Assembly (NCBI GenBank): GCA_918026815.1
Contig: CAKJVC010000123.1
Location: 186,001-250,000 of the forward strand
DNA length: 64,000 nucleotides
Source: Chalara sp. BL73
Taxonomy: Eukaryota; Ascomycota; Leotiomycetes; Helotiales
Direction of reading: 5' to 3'
Shown here: piece after piece, positions 12,033 to 23,610 of the stretch
Layout: every line of letters begins with the position of its first letter
Position numbering within the stretch: position 1 is the stretch's first letter
Position numbers and translations under genes: made by a program
Notes under the pieces: generated by a model
What the model saw: the letters and a program-made list of their open reading frames with translations, nothing else
What the model was told of the DNA's origin: nothing
Database searches by the model: none

Positions 12033-14690
12033 ATGGAAAAAGGCCTCCAAAGTAGTGGGACGATTCCATCGCCATCCAAACTTTTTCCGAATCTTGTTAT
12101 TGGGGAAAAGTCTTCATACGTTCCTCCATTATTCCGATGGAAAAAATTGGAAAAACTTCCAACTGCGGGTCGTATCCCAGAAGAAGAAGTCATCAATTTC
12201 ATGGCGATATTCACTCTGGTTGGAGGGTGTATTAGTCCTTTCATCGATTGGCTCCTGGATACCCCCAAGAGATCGTATCTTGTCGTCACCTATGCTATTC
12301 TGAATCTTGCTCAGGCGGGAATTCAGGCTGTGTTTGACAAGGAAGACTTCATGGACATCGGGCCTCGCGGATATCTCACAATTATTGTCGCTCTCCTACA
12401 GTTTCGTTTACCTCTTCCAGGTTATGGAATAATAAAACCTGTCTCGAGCTTCTATCAGTACTGGGCAGTGTCTTACATTCTGGCTTTCGCACATCCAATG
12501 GCAGAACAACTCCGTGGAATGATGACAGATGATGACAGCTACCTCTTACTCGAAGAAATGGCATTGAAGGCATATCTCTGGTTTGCGCCGAGTATTTCCT
12601 ATCGTTTACTACTTTTCACTTGGCGTTCAACATGGCAATCCCTCACGTATTATTCTCTTTACGGAGTTGTCCCTGGGCTGATTCTATTATGGGCAATACT
12701 GCACTTTTCACCAATGCCTGAACGCTTCTTCGAAATCTTCGGGACTTCTTTTTTCCCACCGCATACTATATTCATGGTATTCCATGAAATTTTAACATAT
12801 GGTTTCCATGGCTGGGAAATCGGTATATCAGAACGGCTAGAGCAAACTTCTTTCCCAAGTTACCGGTACGAAAAGTTGGCTAGCTCTAAAAGCATCAGAC
12901 TGTTGAAAATTAAGAGGAAATGCCTCTTTTCTAGACCCGTGTGTCAAATCATTCATGTCAACCTTCATGAGGCTCCTCCATATGAAGCGTTATCCTACAC
13001 CTGGGGCGGACAAGTACCGAAGCTTCCCTTGCACGTAAACGAGAGTCAATTGCTCATCACGCGAAATGTTCACGACTTTCTTTTCCACCAAAGATCTCTT
13101 CTCGGCGCTAGGCTTTTCTGGATCGACTCTATTTGCATCAATCAGAATGACCTGGACGAGAAGTCGGCTCAACTAGAACTCATGACAGACATCTATCGTC
13201 AGGCATCTCGTGTCCTAGTCTGGCTTGGCCCACCCATCGATGTTTTACAGGCGCGGTCTTTGCGACAAGCAGTGACACGTTGGTTCAATCGAACTCTGGA
13301 TGCCCAAGGTGTGAAGGAAGGATTCAATGCCATGCGAAACTGTCTCGAACACCCTTACTTTGAACGTAGTTGGATCATACAAGAAATCACTGTTGCCCGG
13401 ACGGTCCATGTGCTATACAACGGCACCTGTCTGAACTTGGACGCTCTCATCCATGCTTCATCGGAGATCAGACGTGATTTCAGATCCCAGCTCCAATTTG
13501 ATCGCGGCTGGTTTCATGCCCGCCGGTACGCCGAACAAATCTTACTCAGCAGTAAGTGGAATGATACATTGCCGAAACATTTTCATGAAGTTGAGATACT
13601 CAGAGCCATTCGATCTGCAATCGAGAGTAAGAAGGACCTTCCTCTACTTAGCCTTCTCTGGTATACTCACTCGTTTCAATGTACCAACGCGAGGGATAAA
13701 ATATTCGCACTTTACGGAATAGCAAGCGACGCGAAGAGGTTCTCTTACCGACTCAAGTACAACGATACGGTTGAGGACGTTTACACCAAGGTTTCCGCCA
13801 TCCTTCTACAGTCTGACCACTTGTTCTTCGCTCTAACAACAGCGGGCCGAGGCTATATCTCTGAGAGAGGTTCTCCTCCCAACGCAATAAAGAATCGCCT
13901 GCCGTCTTGGGTGCCAGACTACAGTCACGACGACTACTGGGGTATCAGAGTGTCTCAAAGCGCCGTCCTCAGTCAAGACCATCAAAGCAAGCCAGTTATT
14001 ATGGAACAACAACGACTGCTGAAACTGCAAGCAGAGCAATTTGATTCCATCTCAGCGCTGTGTAGTGAAATTTTCGCTCTCCCTGGGCCGACATTCACCT
14101 ATTACTTGTCTGAGGTGCTAGCTCATCACACAAAAGATCCATTGCTACATTGGCTAGTCTCATCCAGAGCATTTCTTGACGAAGTTATCCCTCACTCCCA
14201 AATCTCCCCCGAATCACTTGACCAGCGCTTATGGGAAACAATACTAGCGGACGAAGATCCCAATACTAGGAATCCATTTTCTGAAATGAAAATCCCACAC
14301 AGTCCGCTTTCAACAGCAGCCCGAAAGTTCGCAGAGCATCGTGGGTTGTTTGGAGATGACGTCCGCCTAGCCAGTTCACCACAACAGGTCCTGGGCATTT
14401 CTACAACGACGGAGGAAGATAGAGGAATCCTGCAATATCTGCGGACTAGAGTTGCATTCAATGCGCTTGGGAAGAGGCTGTGCGTTACTTCGGAAGGATC
14501 GCTAGCGCTTGTCCCTCCTCTGTCCAAAGCTGAGGATGTCTTTGTCCATGTTGATGGTGGCGACATGCCTCTGCTGCTGAGATTGAGGAGTGGTAAAACT
14601 CGTGTCGCCAAGCTCATTGGATCTGCATATGTCCACGGCTGCGATGATGTGAACCAAAGACGGAAGCTCGCCGAGTGGACTTTGCAATAA
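12033..14690 (+). CDS. Polytopic membrane protein with C-terminal HET domain
   Basis: The single exon of 885 residues starts at the ATG at 12033; an upstream in-frame TTG at 12021 is not needed. Residues about 50-260 contain around five hydrophobic spans, for example FMAIFTLVGGCISPFIDWLL, LVVTYAILNLAQAGIQAVF and GVVPGLILLWAILHF. Residues from about 310 match the HET domain (PF06985): YEALSYTWGG, LFWIDSICINQ and ASRVLVWLGP are its three usual blocks, and YVHGC near the end is typical of the C-terminal part. HET domains trigger growth arrest or cell death in vegetative incompatibility. The membrane portion is unusual and would put the effector domain at a membrane; that location is inference. 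The frame has no internal stops, so the gene looks intact. Confidence 0.85.
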   Translation: MEKGLQSSGTIPSPSKLFPNLVIGEKSSYVPPLFRWKKLEKLPTAGRIPEEEVINFMAIFTLVGGCISPFIDWLLDTPKRSYLVVTYAILNLAQAGIQAVFDKEDFMDIGPRGYLTIIVALLQFRLPLPGYGIIKPVSSFYQYWAVSYILAFAHPMAEQLRGMMTDDDSYLLLEEMALKAYLWFAPSISYRLLLFTWRSTWQSLTYYSLYGVVPGLILLWAILHFSPMPERFFEIFGTSFFPPHTIFMVFHEILTYGFHGWEIGISERLEQTSFPSYRYEKLASSKSIRLLKIKRKCLFSRPVCQIIHVNLHEAPPYEALSYTWGGQVPKLPLHVNESQLLITRNVHDFLFHQRSLLGARLFWIDSICINQNDLDEKSAQLELMTDIYRQASRVLVWLGPPIDVLQARSLRQAVTRWFNRTLDAQGVKEGFNAMRNCLEHPYFERSWIIQEITVARTVHVLYNGTCLNLDALIHASSEIRRDFRSQLQFDRGWFHARRYAEQILLSSKWNDTLPKHFHEVEILRAIRSAIESKKDLPLLSLLWYTHSFQCTNARDKIFALYGIASDAKRFSYRLKYNDTVEDVYTKVSAILLQSDHLFFALTTAGRGYISERGSPPNAIKNRLPSWVPDYSHDDYWGIRVSQSAVLSQDHQSKPVIMEQQRLLKLQAEQFDSISALCSEIFALPGPTFTYYLSEVLAHHTKDPLLHWLVSSRAFLDEVIPHSQISPESLDQRLWETILADEDPNTRNPFSEMKIPHSPLSTAARKFAEHRGLFGDDVRLASSPQQVLGISTTTEEDRGILQYLRTRVAFNALGKRLCVTSEGSLALVPPLSKAEDVFVHVDGGDMPLLLRLRSGKTRVAKLIGSAYVHGCDDVNQRRKLAEWTLQ

Positions 14691-15440
14691 GGCCGATTTT
14701 TAGTTGAAAAATATCAAGTTGGCAAGGATGGAAGAAGCCTGCCTTTCTGGGCTTGGTTGCGAAGGTACAGACGATGGTACCTGCTGCTGCCCCTTTTGAT
14801 TACAGCAGGATGCTTTATGCACGAAGTCTGCCACAATTTATCTACCTTTGTAGGAAGGCCCTCCTTTGGCGAAAGAGTAGCATACGCTTCGCTGGCTGGT
14901 TGGCTCGGTTCGGCCTGGCTACCCCAGGCTAACGCATTTTTACGATGAAAGAGGAACCCTAAAAGGGGACTTTTCCCCGCAATCACGCTGCCTGCACTAC
15001 CACACTTTAAGAGGGGCAAATAGTACTTTCAGAGATTTATTACTATGGCTGTGAATATTGTATACAATGCAATACACAAAATTGCTATTTGTTGCGATCG
15101 TAAGACTTTCCTGATTCCTGACGCCGCTAGTCTTGAAGCACATTTACGTGCGAAACCACATCAATTATTTAGATATAACCTTAAAAACGCTGTACAGTTA
15201 GTGCTAGAGCAGTAGCTGAACTCAGTAAATGAACTTTGGTTTCAGCGGCCTCAAAGTAAAGACAAGTGCACAAATCCCGTATCTTGCAGCGTACAGTGGC
15301 ATTACTTGCTTAGACTCGCGCTGTAGCTACGGCGATGGCAACTATCTCCTATTCACGAGCCGTTAACACAAGCCCCATTGCTCCACGGTAGCCCGGAAGC
15401 ATGCCATGGGAATAACGAGTTTGGTTCATCAGTGGATGAC
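14691..15440. other. No recognisable gene
   Basis: Sequence between the HET gene and the aquaporin-like remnant. Short frames only, no motif recognised. Distal parts may be older decayed sequence of the following pseudogene. Confidence 0.4.
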
Positions 15441-16035
15441 GATTGTCCAAGTCTATCGCTCGTCACGACCGCCTTAATGCTTTAGACTGGCAATGTTCTC
15501 TTTCTTTTGTACCTGGTATCTCTACCGGTGACATATCAGGCCTTTGTCCCGGTCTCTGCCGCCCTATTTGCTGTGGTGCTTATTCCTTTTGCTGGTTTCA
15601 TTTCGATGCGTTCACTTGGAGAGACCGAAAATGGTGCATCCCTTCTAATCGGTATGTTTACCTGAATCTTCAAACATTACACTTGATTTGTAGCAACTTA
15701 TGATCTAGCACAGGGAGGTTACCGCAGTTTGCTATTACAATGCCAGTTACCCCATCAAGCCGAAAATATACGTCAGCGAATATTCTCCTTGGGGGTGCCG
15801 TCGAATCCGGCGCCTGACAAGCTTCACAACAAATGAGTTCAAGACGGCATATATTATGAGGACTGCTCCGAGAGCAGTACTTTATGGTGAGATGATTGGG
15901 CCATACGTTGGAGTTCTCATTGCGACTGCGCTCTACAAATTTTACTCTTCTGTTAAGAAGATACCCAGCGAAGAACTTATTGTACCAGATGCATATACCC
16001 CGGATGCCGCCAGAGGCAAAAAAGGGTCACATCAC
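15441..16035 (+). pseudogene. Aquaporin (MIP)-like remnant
   Basis: Fragments in different frames resemble a fungal aquaporin. A hydrophobic stretch at about 15520-15660 ends ENGASLLIG. SNPAPD follows at about 15803-15820, where the second NPA box of the family would lie. About 70 nt later comes MIGPYVGVLIATALYKFY, close to the usual last membrane span (W-x-G-P-x-x-G...YKF). The spacing fits a MIP C-terminus. Frameshifts and stops interrupt the order and no N-terminal half with the first NPA box was found. Intact members move water or small solutes across membranes; this copy cannot make a full channel. Confidence 0.45.
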
Positions 16036-16614
16036 GATTGATCCTACCAAGGCTGCTCTTGTTATAGCAGATATGCGAAATTACTTCTTATCCTCTCTTC
16101 TTAGCCGCCCGTCGAATAGTGCAGGCCGGAGGGTCGTCGACGAGCTTCTACAACATGCTATTCCAACCTACTGGAAGGCCAACGTTTCAATTGTATGACT
16201 TGGCTGGGGCCTAACAGAGCAGGATTTCGATGAGATGCCGCCAAGTATAGTACGAAGGTTCGAGCTTGATACAAATTTTGAGGGCGGAGAACCTAAAATG
16301 CTTAAGGCGCTAGGTGAGGACATGGGACAAATGAAACTCAAAAATGGAACCGCAATAGCTGCCGGTCGGGTCGCGATGCGCGACGAATGGAATACAGCAT
16401 TTTATCCCAGTTTAGCGGAGGCTGTTATGCCTCAATATATCTAGATCTACAAAAACCGCCTGTCCGGCTTCTGAGGAGGCACGAAGATAGAAGAGGCTTT
16501 GGAGAGTCGCGGGATCAAGATGTTATTGTTTGTGGGGGAGAACACGGATCAATGTGCTTTCAACTATGGTTGCTCGATACTATAAGTCTAAGAGCTGTTA
16601 AATCAGCTCTCATA
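16036..16614 (+). pseudogene. Isochorismatase-family cysteine hydrolase, broken by nonsense codons
   Basis: The frame beginning HITIDPTKAALVIADMRNYF matches the N-terminal motif of isochorismatase-like hydrolases, including the catalytic Asp of the D-M-x-N segment. It continues through LGWGLTEQDFDEMP, GRVAMRDEWNTAFYPSL and, after a frame change near 16440, KIEEALESRG and GENTDQC with the expected catalytic cysteine. In-frame TGA codons stand at 16196-16198 and about 16471-16473, both where the family has tryptophan (W-x-W and GFWGGT). A start Met is missing. The gene is therefore a recognisable but inactive remnant. Its close packing behind the aquaporin-like remnant suggests the two decayed together. 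Confidence 0.75.
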
Positions 16615-17571
16615 ATGCTATATAATAACACTATGACACTAACGCTCTACTTTTATAACTAATTCTTAAGCTACTTAAGTTCCGGATAGTTTTAACAATA
16701 AAAATACTACTATAAATATTAGTAACAACACAAAGGTATATATTACAAACATATAACAAAGCTTTAGGAAGTCACGTACGAGTTTACTTCAGCCGATTAG
16801 AGCCTAGGGAAAGATGTAGAGACGGTACGCGCACTTTATTCGGAATTAGGGTTATTAATAAGAGCAAGTGTTGATCTACTAATCGCTAGGTTTCCAGCTA
16901 TAACATAGATGAATATTTATAGCTAGGGAAGCCTGAGAAATATCTGTTGAATATGTATAAGCAAGAGAGCCTGTAAGTACAGTGAGCCTAGCCTTCGTGC
17001 CTATGAAACATGTGTTGCGGGATTCAATTTCCCGAAGACGAGTGTATGGCGAAAGTAATGTAAAGAGGTTAACACATCAGGATCCTTCGGGATTCCTAGA
17101 CAATGGGTACACTCATAGGTCATACACATGTCACTAATGTTCAAGCTGTCTTATTCTCACGGTATGTAGCTAGTATTCTGTCATATATTCTAAACCAGTG
17201 AACTAACAATTTTCGATATTTTATCTCAAGAAAGGCCGCGGAGCAAAGGGCTTGGCTAAAGTTTTAGGAGGCTTTCGAAACGGATGAATGTTTATAATTG
17301 ATGGCTACATTAAGTTTACTTCAAGGATGTCAAGTCTCCTGAAGTCAAGTCGCCAAGAATAAGCATATATTGTTACGGAAGAAGCTCAACAAATCTATCA
17401 TACTGTAAACCACGTTCTCCAGTTTATTATTCTACCGGCCAGCCTGCTATTACATGTCAGCGATGAGGAGCTTTCAACATACGTATAGAACTACCTACAC
17501 ATTAACCTCTTCAAGACGCGGGAAGCAATGCCTCGTCTGAATATCAGGTTGACACAATGAAATATAGTGCA
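16615..17571. other. AT-rich gene-free interval
   Basis: No coding frame of note. AT-rich 16620-16780 includes short repeats of ATAATA type. Nothing else recognised. Confidence 0.45.
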
Positions 17572-18648
17572 TTAAACCCAGTTAGGTCGGAAATAAGGAG
17601 CATAGAATTGAGGACGCTCATCAAGTCCTGTGTTTTCCATAACCACATTCTTTACTTCTGCAGCTGTTGAGAATGGCGCAATTTGACCTCGCTCTTGTGC
17701 GCTTGCCAGTCGCTCTTCTCCCCATTCGAACGCCTCTCTCCTCCATTTCATGTTCGGATGGCCCGCCTCCTTTGATACGTGTGATCCGCTCACAACCGAT
17801 TCTGGGAATGCAGCTTCTTCACGCAGCAGAAGATTCGCCACAAAGCGGACGCCAACTTGCAATGGAATTCTGATGATATCGATGCCCTCCAGGTCCTCCC
17901 TTCTTGCAAGAGGTAGTACTTCATTTTTCAGAGAGTCGAAGGTGATTGGCGCGCTGAGGTCATTCCCATAGCCTGTTCTGACCAAGATAATGGTTTGGGC
18001 TCGGGCGACATCGCCATAATGACGATATCCATCCGCATGTGTTTTAGCAGCTACAAATAGGCATTCGTCAAATACTGTTATAAGCGCTCTGCAAAGGGGC
18101 TGGAATTTGAAATATCTAGGATCATACCGATCCTGGACCTGATCCGAGATAAGCTTAGACACGCCATGCTCGTCTTCCGACGTGCCTTGGACTTGCACAC
18201 ATATAGACTCGTGCGCTCGCAGTATTTCTTGGATTTTTCTCGAATATTTTGTTGAAATATTTACTGGAACAGCGAAAAAGTCGTCGAGGTGTATTTTCGG
18301 ATCTCTTCCGATTGCATCATGCCAGGTATTCCAAATGCCTCCCAGAATCGTAGGTCCGACGAATGGACTGTAGTTTGCTGCCTCTGTCCAGTAGAATACC
18401 GTGGCTTTATTATAAAACAGGTGCGTCATCCATCTATTAACGTAGAAGATGTTCTTACCTTCCTCCCCAAGCTTGGCATAAAGTTGGAGCATTTCTTGAT
18501 ATAGTTCGGGGTATGGAGGTGTCCATGTTTTTTCGAGTTCCATGTGATATTCGAGGCGCTTCATGGTGAGCCAGTCCCGCTCGAGGGCGTCTCTCACTTC
18601 TGAAATGACTTCCGGTGTAATTAGTTTCTCGATAGGGACTCCGGGCAT
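17572..18648 (-). CDS. Conserved-looking fungal protein of unknown function, 358 aa
   Basis: A single uninterrupted frame from an ATG (MPGVPIEKLI) to a TAA gives 358 residues. It has no signal peptide or membrane span. The sequence is rich in charged and aromatic residues, for example LFYNKATVFYWTEAANYSPFVGP and GGIWNTWHDAIGRDP, with balanced composition and no low-complexity segments, which argues for a real, selected protein. I do not recognise the family. The flanks are decayed or gene-poor and give no functional hint. Confidence 0.65.
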   Translation of the reverse strand: MPGVPIEKLITPEVISEVRDALERDWLTMKRLEYHMELEKTWTPPYPELYQEMLQLYAKLGEEGKNIFYVNRWMTHLFYNKATVFYWTEAANYSPFVGPTILGGIWNTWHDAIGRDPKIHLDDFFAVPVNISTKYSRKIQEILRAHESICVQVQGTSEDEHGVSKLISDQVQDRYDPRYFKFQPLCRALITVFDECLFVAAKTHADGYRHYGDVARAQTIILVRTGYGNDLSAPITFDSLKNEVLPLARREDLEGIDIIRIPLQVGVRFVANLLLREEAAFPESVVSGSHVSKEAGHPNMKWRREAFEWGEERLASAQERGQIAPFSTAAEVKNVVMENTGLDERPQFYAPYFRPNWV

Positions 18649-20534
18649 CTTAATATTTGAGCCTCCGGAGAACGGCGGTTCTGATATCTGTGGCCTCGAG
18701 ATTTGAGGTCTAACAATTAGAGGAACCGATCTGTGGAGAAGTCGCTCTTGGCGGAGTTTAAATTATGGATTTGGTGGGGGTTAAGAATACTTTTGCTTTC
18801 CTATATGGCTTCATTTCACGAAATGCTAGTTCTTTCTCATGTTCATCCTTCAATTCCTTCAAACAATCGATTACCATTATGCACAAGCTCGCACCTAGCT
18901 TCCATGGCATTTTGAAGAAGCTATCTACTCGTTGGGTCATCTCATTCTCTTTCAGCAGGCACTCTATCCACCATCACGCGCGGGCGGCTCAAGACTCTGT
19001 GTAGGACAATAGAATGAATACGCTAATAATGCCATCTGAGAGAATCTTAATGGATTTAAACTTCGGTCAGCGGCTAAAGGCGCAAGGCTAAGGACTCTTA
19101 GAGAATACCCACATTACTCTTTTGTAATCTGCTCAACTTGCTTCAAGTTAGTCGTTAGACTATAGATACAGTATTGATACAGTATTTTGCGAAGTTGCGC
19201 TTGTCGCAAGAAGTGGTTCTAATGCTCTTTTCAGTGTACTCATTGTACTGAAGAGCTTTTTCGTGCCGCTCTTGCCTATAGCAAGTATTCCCCATCCAAA
19301 TATGAATATATCTGCTTTGGCACTAGGTAATGAGGCAGCTTGAACTCTTGGTGCCACTTGTGATCATCTCTTCGGGTGTCCTGTCTAAATTCAGCATAAC
19401 AACACATTCGGGATGGCAGGAGCAAATCACTGAGTTGTTAGATGGCTGAAGTAGTTCAAATTCTGTGCTGGTAAGGTTTCCACATCGCATTAGCCCGTAG
19501 ATAGTGAAGTTCTTAGTCTCATTCTGTAAATAATCGCCATGAAATATCGACAACGATCAATATATTGAAGAGTGCGTCAATCAGGCTTGAGTATCGGCAC
19601 CCTGTAGGCGATTGGCATTTTTTGCTCTTGCGGCTCAAGAGAAAGAATACTAATGTGGTTGAAAAAGAGGAACCATCTATTCATCTCGAGCGCAGCCAGT
19701 TTACTTAAGTCAGAGGTAAAACCTCGCCGAGCAGTACTCGTGCCTCTTCCGTGAGTAAACATCCTCGTTAGAACATAGCAGGGTTATATTGAGGCAGAGC
19801 GGCGAGAAGGAAAGATGTGGCGTTGTCCTATAATGACCTAGGAACCGCTGCTTTGGAATTGGATATTGAGCTTGGTGTGAATGACAATTGAGACCCCTAA
19901 AGATATAGGAAGTACTAGAATTATCATACTGACTAACGTCAAATGGTAGGGAAATTATATGCGACGATATAATTTATCCAATGCTATGATGGTTCAAGTT
20001 TGTTGCCATGAACTCTCCTGCCGTAGACAATATTCTGCCATATCTGTGCGCCGCCAAAGAAACTGCGTAGCTGAAGTGTATTCTGCTGTGAGGTATCGAA
20101 GTTCATAAATTATCTAGACAATCTGTCAACTCAAACGATTCCTGACTTTGAATTCCTCTTGGGGTAGCATGTTGCGGGAACAAATCCACGTGGCAACCTT
20201 GCTCTTATGTGATGTGAAAGTTATAGTTATATCACATGTTCAATAATAGGCTTTATATGAAGTAAACTCCTACAATCCAGGAAACCGAACTCTGCCTGAA
20301 GAGAGCACAGCAAGGCATGACATGTTCCATAGTCGAATCGACGCTAACCAGCGCTCAAGAGTCATACAAAGATAATCTTTGTGTAAAATCTACCCTATAG
20401 CCTAGAAGAAGAATATCAATCTCCCAAATAGCGTAAGTGATATTGAGGAAGCCACCTCATCATCTCTGAAAAAGTAGATTAGAAATCTCTCCCCACCCCG
20501 GCCCTCTCAAAACAAAAAATATAATTTCTTAAAC
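18649..20534. other. No recognisable gene
   Basis: Several short frames, including minus-strand ones at 18758-18940 and 19160-19762, show no domain. Possibly old decayed coding sequence; nothing can be named. Confidence 0.4.
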
Positions 20535-22922
20535 TTAACGAAAATATGCATCTTGATCAAATATCCCAATTACTCCAGACCACTGAAGATAATTGGTACT
20601 CAAGTAGTAAAGATCCTTCTTTTCCTCCCCAATTCCCCATCTGGCAACATCTCGGAAATGCCGACACTTCACTCTGTCCTTGTTCTTAGAGTACTTCTGA
20701 GGCTCCACAGCGTTATATTGGTGTCCGATATCGGCCCGTATGCCGACTAATGCGGGACCGTTACTGCTATGGACTTTGATAAAGAAACACCCTCCGGCCA
20801 TCATTGATCGCGTCGTAAGGGGCAGATCAATTGAGAAGCCGTCAGCTTCCTTCCGCATGAAGATTGTCTGAAATGGGCCTGATTTTTCCATGACAATCAT
20901 GGGCTCTTGGCGGAGAAGGATGGAGAGAAAAACCTGGGGGTTAATCCCAGAGACGGTTTTTACCTCGGAGACAGACCGGCAAACAACTCTGCCTAGGAAG
21001 AAGTCTCTCCAAGGCCAGTTTTCTACACGGAGAGATTTCGTGACTAGGACAATAAACGCCGCCAGAGTCCAGCAAAAAATAGATAGGTTGAAAGGATCCA
21101 CTCCGTTAATTCGCTCGTTTACCGTGAGCCCAATTGCGAGACCTCCCAAAATGAGAAGGGTACAGAATGCAAGTGTTCCCCAGCAGTACCAAGGAGATTG
21201 AATGATGATAGATTCCCTATCAATAGTCCATTTCTCCATCAACTCTAAGCCTCGACGGATCGATTGGTTCTCCCTCGCGAGCTCCTTGCGCATCTTTGCC
21301 TCTACTTCCTTTTCCTTGTTTTGTGGAATGGCTGGACCGGGGTCTAGGGCTCGGAGTTTTGCAAACTTGCTCTCAGAAACAGACCTAACACTCTCATCAA
21401 AACCAAAATTATCTGTTTTGAATTGATCATATTCTTTCATCCGGACCATGAATGATGCCAAGAAACGAGTTCCTGCGCACTCGCGTACCGGGTCGCCAGA
21501 GTCGGAGATTGATGTGACGAGCTGTGTCAGACGCGCTAACTGACTAGAAAATGGGCCGCAAACCATAAGGTATGGTATAAAGGCTGTTATTACATCGTGC
21601 ATTGAAGTCAGCGATATCTGGCCTCTCCTGGAGTCACCAAAGATATCACGATCTAGCTCTGAATCCTCTTTCGATGTTGAGAGCATTGGAGTCCATTTCC
21701 AGTAAATCGTAGTAGCGTGATCAGTGCCTCCAGGTATTATGGGGCCTAAGCGTTTTTTAAGATCTTCAAATATTGCCAGACACACATCAAATGCAAAGCT
21801 AGCACAGTGGACTTCGTCACGCGAGCTAGAGATACCAATTCCCCCATTTCGCTCTTGACAGAGGAGAGAACGGTGTCCTGGAAATCCGGTGTCGAAAACG
21901 ATTGAGCTAGACTCGAAAACGTTAGGGGGGATAGCTGCACCCGGGACAGAACTCATTGCTTCGGTAACCTTCATTAGTATATCCAGGATGCCTCCGCTAA
22001 ATGTCGACATTACTTTGAAATATTTTTTTGCTCTGATCACAACTTGCCTGGCCATAGCTTCATTCTGGTTTCCGATCGCAGTCGGTTCTTTCTCTTCATC
22101 TTCCACTGGTGGATCAGGCTTGTGCTTAGTGATTCTCTGCATGCGAGTCATCCATTCTCTCTTGCAAGCAAGGGTTACTCCAGCTGCATGAGCCAAATCC
22201 AACGCAACGACCTTGATCTTTGCGGCAGTTTTTGCCATGGAGATGATACAGTTATCGTCCCAAAATTCCCCACTCATTGTTCGCAGCAGAACTTGAGCCA
22301 TGCTGCTAGTAAGGTAGTTGGTAAGGCAATGGAATGCCACATCATTTGCTCTATCGAGCCTCATCCCATCACAGACCTCTGCTGGGTCTTCCATAGAATC
22401 ATCGCCAAAATCCTGCAAAAGCGTTTCCCGTGCCACTTTGAACTTCCCTGGTCGAGAACTTGCAGGGTCATATTCCAACATGAGGAGTTCGAGGTCATGG
22501 AAGCAGGTGGCAATTGCAATCTTCATCTGTCGCGCCAACTTGTCAAATTTCAAGTAGCCATTCTTGTCAGCCTTGCCAAACCAATCGCTTTCGCCTTCAA
22601 GTGGCACTGGCTTAGCAGAATTGATATCATTGACTAAACGTTCTATCTCTAAGGAAAATAGCTCTTGCTGTTTCTCTTCCGATACGCCATATCGCGTCAG
22701 GTCCCCGAAACTTGGGAGGCCTGCGACGTCAAAATCTCCCCCAACTTTGAATGTAAGGTTCTTCTTCAGCTTGTGGATGATTTCCCCCGCGTTGAGCTTC
22801 CATTGGGTTCTCCGCTGCGCATATTCATTATCGTGATTATGAGTGGAGCTATTTGTATGTTGCAGAGCTTTTTCTGAGTCTGAGGGAGTATTTCGCCGAG
22901 CTGGTCGTCTGAATATGGCCAT
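20535..22922 (-). CDS. Large membrane-anchored fungal protein of unknown function, 795 aa
   Basis: One intact exon encodes 795 residues starting MAIFRRPARRNTPSDSEKAL. The first roughly 590 residues look soluble and mainly helical, with a charged helix (about 545-575, KEKEVEAKMRKELARENQS) directly before two hydrophobic spans: WYCWGTLAFCTLLILGGLAIGL and FNLSIFCWTLAAFIVLVTK. About 150 residues follow the spans. The topology suggests a membrane protein with both long ends on the same side. No catalytic motif is visible. It is transcribed away from the AAA ATPase gene beginning at 23611, about 690 nt away, so the two could share a regulatory region. Confidence 0.75.
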   Translation of the reverse strand: MAIFRRPARRNTPSDSEKALQHTNSSTHNHDNEYAQRRTQWKLNAGEIIHKLKKNLTFKVGGDFDVAGLPSFGDLTRYGVSEEKQQELFSLEIERLVNDINSAKPVPLEGESDWFGKADKNGYLKFDKLARQMKIAIATCFHDLELLMLEYDPASSRPGKFKVARETLLQDFGDDSMEDPAEVCDGMRLDRANDVAFHCLTNYLTSSMAQVLLRTMSGEFWDDNCIISMAKTAAKIKVVALDLAHAAGVTLACKREWMTRMQRITKHKPDPPVEDEEKEPTAIGNQNEAMARQVVIRAKKYFKVMSTFSGGILDILMKVTEAMSSVPGAAIPPNVFESSSIVFDTGFPGHRSLLCQERNGGIGISSSRDEVHCASFAFDVCLAIFEDLKKRLGPIIPGGTDHATTIYWKWTPMLSTSKEDSELDRDIFGDSRRGQISLTSMHDVITAFIPYLMVCGPFSSQLARLTQLVTSISDSGDPVRECAGTRFLASFMVRMKEYDQFKTDNFGFDESVRSVSESKFAKLRALDPGPAIPQNKEKEVEAKMRKELARENQSIRRGLELMEKWTIDRESIIIQSPWYCWGTLAFCTLLILGGLAIGLTVNERINGVDPFNLSIFCWTLAAFIVLVTKSLRVENWPWRDFFLGRVVCRSVSEVKTVSGINPQVFLSILLRQEPMIVMEKSGPFQTIFMRKEADGFSIDLPLTTRSMMAGGCFFIKVHSSNGPALVGIRADIGHQYNAVEPQKYSKNKDRVKCRHFRDVARWGIGEEKKDLYYLSTNYLQWSGVIGIFDQDAYFR

Positions 22923-23610
22923 CGTATCCGAGAGCTAATTATGAACAGAATAACTCTTCTTTAAGGCATTCTCTCTAATTACAACGCTTTATAAGTAATT
23001 GGTGTATGTTGAGGTCAAAGACAAAGAGAGAAGGCGAATTCCATCAATGAATCCCATAGAATTGGCAGCTTGCGTGATCGAAAATCATGGCACATGTCAA
23101 GTTAAACACCCAGTTCAACTATCAATCTGCTGTGCTACATGAAAGAGGCGCTGCCTGATGCGAACTATTCAGGCTGCCAGTCGGAATCTGCCTGCTGCCA
23201 AGGAAGTCTACGTGCACCATAAAGTGCAAGCTATTGAACATAGCCGAACGTCTCCTTAGAACCTGCTACGATGCTCGTAGGTAACCAGTCAAAAAGTTAT
23301 GTTTCTATTCGGCTGCACCCAGAGTCATAGTAATCAACTTCCTGCATTGTTTTCACGGCAAGTAAGGCAGAAATGAGGTATTTTCATGATTGGTGCAAAC
23401 AGAGAATGTAGGTGGCTGCTCATTTTTTTTTTATCTTAATCAAGATGCCTTACAGAATGCCCTACTTAACTCCAACTGACCTCGTCTCAAGAATTTATGC
23501 TCTTGTCAGCTGTCTTGGCGGAGAGTAACTTGTTAGTCAATTAAGGCTTTATCTCCTCGAGGATTAGGGAATGAGTTTACAGATTTACACCACAATTTTG
23601 AGTTCAAACG
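22923..23610. other. Divergent intergenic region
   Basis: The region lies between two divergently transcribed genes and so must contain both promoters. It holds a T-run near 23424-23433. No specific regulatory site could be supported. Confidence 0.4.
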
